Assembly (NCBI GenBank): GCA_030599055.1
Contig: JAUVOS010000117.1
Location: forward strand, 1-7,597
Source of the DNA: Lutibacter sp.
GTDB lineage: Bacteria; Bacteroidota; Bacteroidia; Flavobacteriales; Flavobacteriaceae
Direction: 5' to 3'
DNA: 7,597 nucleotides
Shown: positions 5,916 to 7,597 of the stretch, in pieces
Numbering within the stretch: position 1 is the first letter of the stretch
Layout of the letters: each line of letters starts with the position of its first letter
Notes under the pieces: generated by a model
The model's database searches: none
Seen by the model: only the letters and a program-made list of their open reading frames with translations
What the model was told of the DNA's origin: nothing
Program-made: the position numbers and the translations under genes

Positions 5916-7247
5916 TATAGTTTATTATTTATAGTTCTGGTTTTATTATTTATTAGTTGTAAATCAAAACAAGTTGTTACAACAACGCAAGATGCAGAAA
6001 AAACTTTAAAACAAAGTAACTATAGAAACATAAAAATAACCGAAGGGATTGCTATAGTTACCGGCTCTTGTGAACCTTCAATTGCCATAAATCCTAAAAA
6101 TACAAATAATATTGTTGCGGGTAATGTGTTAGATGACTACCATTATTCTTTTGATGGAGGAATTACATGGGAAACAAGAAAACTTAAATCGGAATTGGGT
6201 GTTTTTGGAGATCCGTGTATTATAACTGATAAAGAAGGAGATTTCTATTATTTACACTTGGCAAACCCAGACGGGAAAAGATTTTTAAGCAAGAAATTTC
6301 TAAATCAAATAGTAATTCACAGATCACAAGATGGTGGAAAGACCTGGAATGATGGTGTAGGAATAGGAAAAAACGAACCGGCACATCAAGATAAAGAATG
6401 GGCTGTTACGCATCCAAAAACAGATCAGATTTATGTAACGTGGACTGAGTTTGATAAATTAGGGAGTACAGAATCAAAGCACAAAAGCAAAATACGTTTT
6501 GCCACTTCAACGGAGAAAGCGGAATCCTTTTCAAAAGCTGTTACGATTAGTGAATTTGAAGGAGATTGTTTGGATGATGACAATACAACAGAAGGAGCAG
6601 TTCCGGCAGTTGATTTAGATGGGAATATCTATGTAGCCTGGTCTTTTAATAAACAGATTTATTTTGATAAAAGTACAGATAATGGAAAAACATGGTTAGA
6701 AAATGATCTACTCATAGCAGAACAACCCGAGGGATGGGCACAAGACATTCCGGGTATCGGACGTTGTAATGGAATGCCCGTAACGATGGTTGATATAAGC
6801 AATTCAAAATACACAGGAACTATCTATGTAAATTGGACCGACCAAAGAAATGGAAAAGACAATACCGATGTTTTTTTAATAAAATCTACGGATAAAGGAG
6901 CAACTTGGTCTCAAGCTCTAAAAGTAAATCAGGACAACACTAAAACTCATCAATTTTTTACGTGGATGAGTGTGGATCCTGTGACCGGATATATCTATAT
7001 CGTTTATTACGACAGAAGTCGTTATACAAATGCTAAAACCGATGTTGTTTTAGCTATTTCAAAAGATGGAGGAACTTCTTTTAGTAATGAAATTATATCA
7101 GAATCACCTTTTACACCAATTTCGTCAATATTCTTTGGTGATTATAATAATATCTCAGCCTATGATGGAATAGTCAGACCCATTTGGACACGTTATGAAA
7201 AAGGAAAATTGAGTATTTGGACAGCTTTGATTGAAGATAAACTTTAG
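5907..7247 (+). CDS. Sialidase-like lipoprotein with five Asp-box (BNR) repeats
   Basis: Envelope lipoprotein of 446 aa. The N-terminus is a lipoprotein signal with a hydrophobic core and a lipobox ending FISC, Cys18. The residues after Cys are KSKQ, without the acidic surface-export signal described in some Bacteroidota, so the final location is uncertain. Five Asp-boxes (S-x-D-x-G-x-x-W/F) occur at 81-88, 140-147, 256-263, 327-334 and 385-392, spaced as in a beta-propeller of the sialidase superfamily. I do not see the FRIP-type motif or a clear arginine triad of GH33 enzymes, so true sialidase activity is doubtful; a carbohydrate-binding or other propeller role is equally possible. The ATG at 5907 is chosen over an in-frame TTG at 5880 because it starts directly at the lipoprotein signal. 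The gene is divergent from, and overlaps by 9 bases, the DUF6702-like gene. Confidence 0.85.
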   Translation: MKHYSLLFIVLVLLFISCKSKQVVTTTQDAEKTLKQSNYRNIKITEGIAIVTGSCEPSIAINPKNTNNIVAGNVLDDYHYSFDGGITWETRKLKSELGVFGDPCIITDKEGDFYYLHLANPDGKRFLSKKFLNQIVIHRSQDGGKTWNDGVGIGKNEPAHQDKEWAVTHPKTDQIYVTWTEFDKLGSTESKHKSKIRFATSTEKAESFSKAVTISEFEGDCLDDDNTTEGAVPAVDLDGNIYVAWSFNKQIYFDKSTDNGKTWLENDLLIAEQPEGWAQDIPGIGRCNGMPVTMVDISNSKYTGTIYVNWTDQRNGKDNTDVFLIKSTDKGATWSQALKVNQDNTKTHQFFTWMSVDPVTGYIYIVYYDRSRYTNAKTDVVLAISKDGGTSFSNEIISESPFTPISSIFFGDYNNISAYDGIVRPIWTRYEKGKLSIWTALIEDKL

Positions 7248-7282
7248 TTTAGCCGCAGATAAACAAGGGAGCAATTTTAATG

Positions 7283-7302
7283 GACACGAATTTCACGAAT
7301 TT
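7283..7302. repeat. CACGAATTT direct repeat before the GxxExxY gene
   Basis: Two adjacent copies of CACGAATTT (7285-7293 and 7294-7302) lie between the lipoprotein stop and the GxxExxY start. The 11-mer GACACGAATTT (7283-7293) is identical to 1453-1463. Short repeats of this flavour are, to my recollection, common in flavobacterial intergenic DNA and around GxxExxY genes. No terminator for the lipoprotein gene is visible in this spacer. Confidence 0.55.
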
Positions 7303-7333
7303 AATCAGATATTGAATATTAAATTAAAAAGTC

Positions 7334-7597
7334 ATGAATAAAGAAGCCCTTTTTTATAAAGATGAAAGCTATGCAATTATTGGAGCTTGTATGAAAGTAC
7401 ATAAAACACTTGGTAGAGGACATAGTGAAGTAATTTATGGTGATGCTTTAGAAATTGAATTTGGGCAAAGAGATATAGTATATTGTCGTGAAAAAAAGTT
7501 TAATATTGAATATAAAAATATTGTTTTGCCTCATCATTATTATGCAGACTTTGTTGTTTTTGACAAAATAATTTTAGAGATAAAAGCAATTAAGGAG
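7334..7597 (+). CDS. GxxExxY protein, PD-(D/E)XK-like (partial, C-terminus beyond window)
   Basis: The frame is open from the ATG at 7334 to the window edge and gives 88 residues, beginning MNKEALFYKDESYAIIGACM. It belongs to the GxxExxY family (PDDEXK_3-like). The name-giving motif is GHSEVIY (29-35), within the helix that follows the usual KVHKTLG segment. A nuclease-like core follows: the strand-borne Asp72 in YYADFVVF and the E-x-K pair Glu82/Lys84 in ILEIKA. Family members are about 120-130 residues, so roughly 40 are missing here because of the window end, not because of a visible mutation. Biological role and substrate are not established to my knowledge; a nuclease or nuclease-derived binding function is inferred from the fold. 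No Shine-Dalgarno site or perfect -7 box precedes it. Confidence 0.87.
   Translation, partial: MNKEALFYKDESYAIIGACMKVHKTLGRGHSEVIYGDALEIEFGQRDIVYCREKKFNIEYKNIVLPHHYYADFVVFDKIILEIKAIKE

Overview
The window looks like chromosome of a member of the phylum Bacteroidota, most likely a Flavobacterium-type species of the family Flavobacteriaceae. The DNA is AT-rich. Start codons mostly lack a Shine-Dalgarno sequence, and several are preceded by the Bacteroidota -7 promoter box TAnnTTTG. The gene families also point there: a flavobacterial Glu/Leu/Phe/Val dehydrogenase, a DUF3276 PUR-like protein, a DUF6702-like protein beside an M1 peptidase, and a GxxExxY protein. I see no rRNA, tRNA, CRISPR array, intact insertion sequence or phage module.

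Layout, left to right. (1) A probable C-terminal scrap of a + strand gene at 1-39 is followed by a short convergent spacer with a G+C-richer block. (2) A leucine-type dehydrogenase on the - strand (211-1308) has a full -33/-7 promoter. (3) A gene-free, very AT-rich spacer of about 400 bp holds degenerate short repeats and the promoter of (4), the DUF3276 protein on + (1769-2149), which ends at a textbook terminator. (5) A class I SAM-dependent methyltransferase on - (2261-2899) converges on that terminator. (6) A heptameric tandem repeat (2965-3009) overlaps the stop codon of (7), a secreted M1-family zinc aminopeptidase on - (3007-5295). (8) A DUF6702-like exported protein on - (5382-5915) lies just upstream of the peptidase. 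(9) A divergent lipoprotein with five Asp-boxes (sialidase-like beta-propeller) on + (5907-7247) overlaps the 5' end of the DUF6702 gene by 9 bp. (10) A short repeat block precedes (11), a GxxExxY/PD-(D/E)XK-like gene on + that runs off the end (7334 to beyond 7597).

How they fit together. The dehydrogenase (branched-chain amino-acid catabolism) and the DUF3276 nucleic-acid-binding protein are ordinary housekeeping genes. The M1 peptidase and the DUF6702 protein probably work in the same envelope compartment and may be co-transcribed, although the peptidase also has its own -7 box. The Asp-box lipoprotein is another envelope protein, divergently arranged with an almost leaderless predicted start. 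The most unusual structures are the interlocked divergent start codons at 5907-5915, the TTTAGGC-like heptamer array at the peptidase stop codon, and the CACGAATTT-type repeats shared by the 1.43-1.53 kb spacer and the region before the GxxExxY gene. I do not see a convincing new multi-gene system here.
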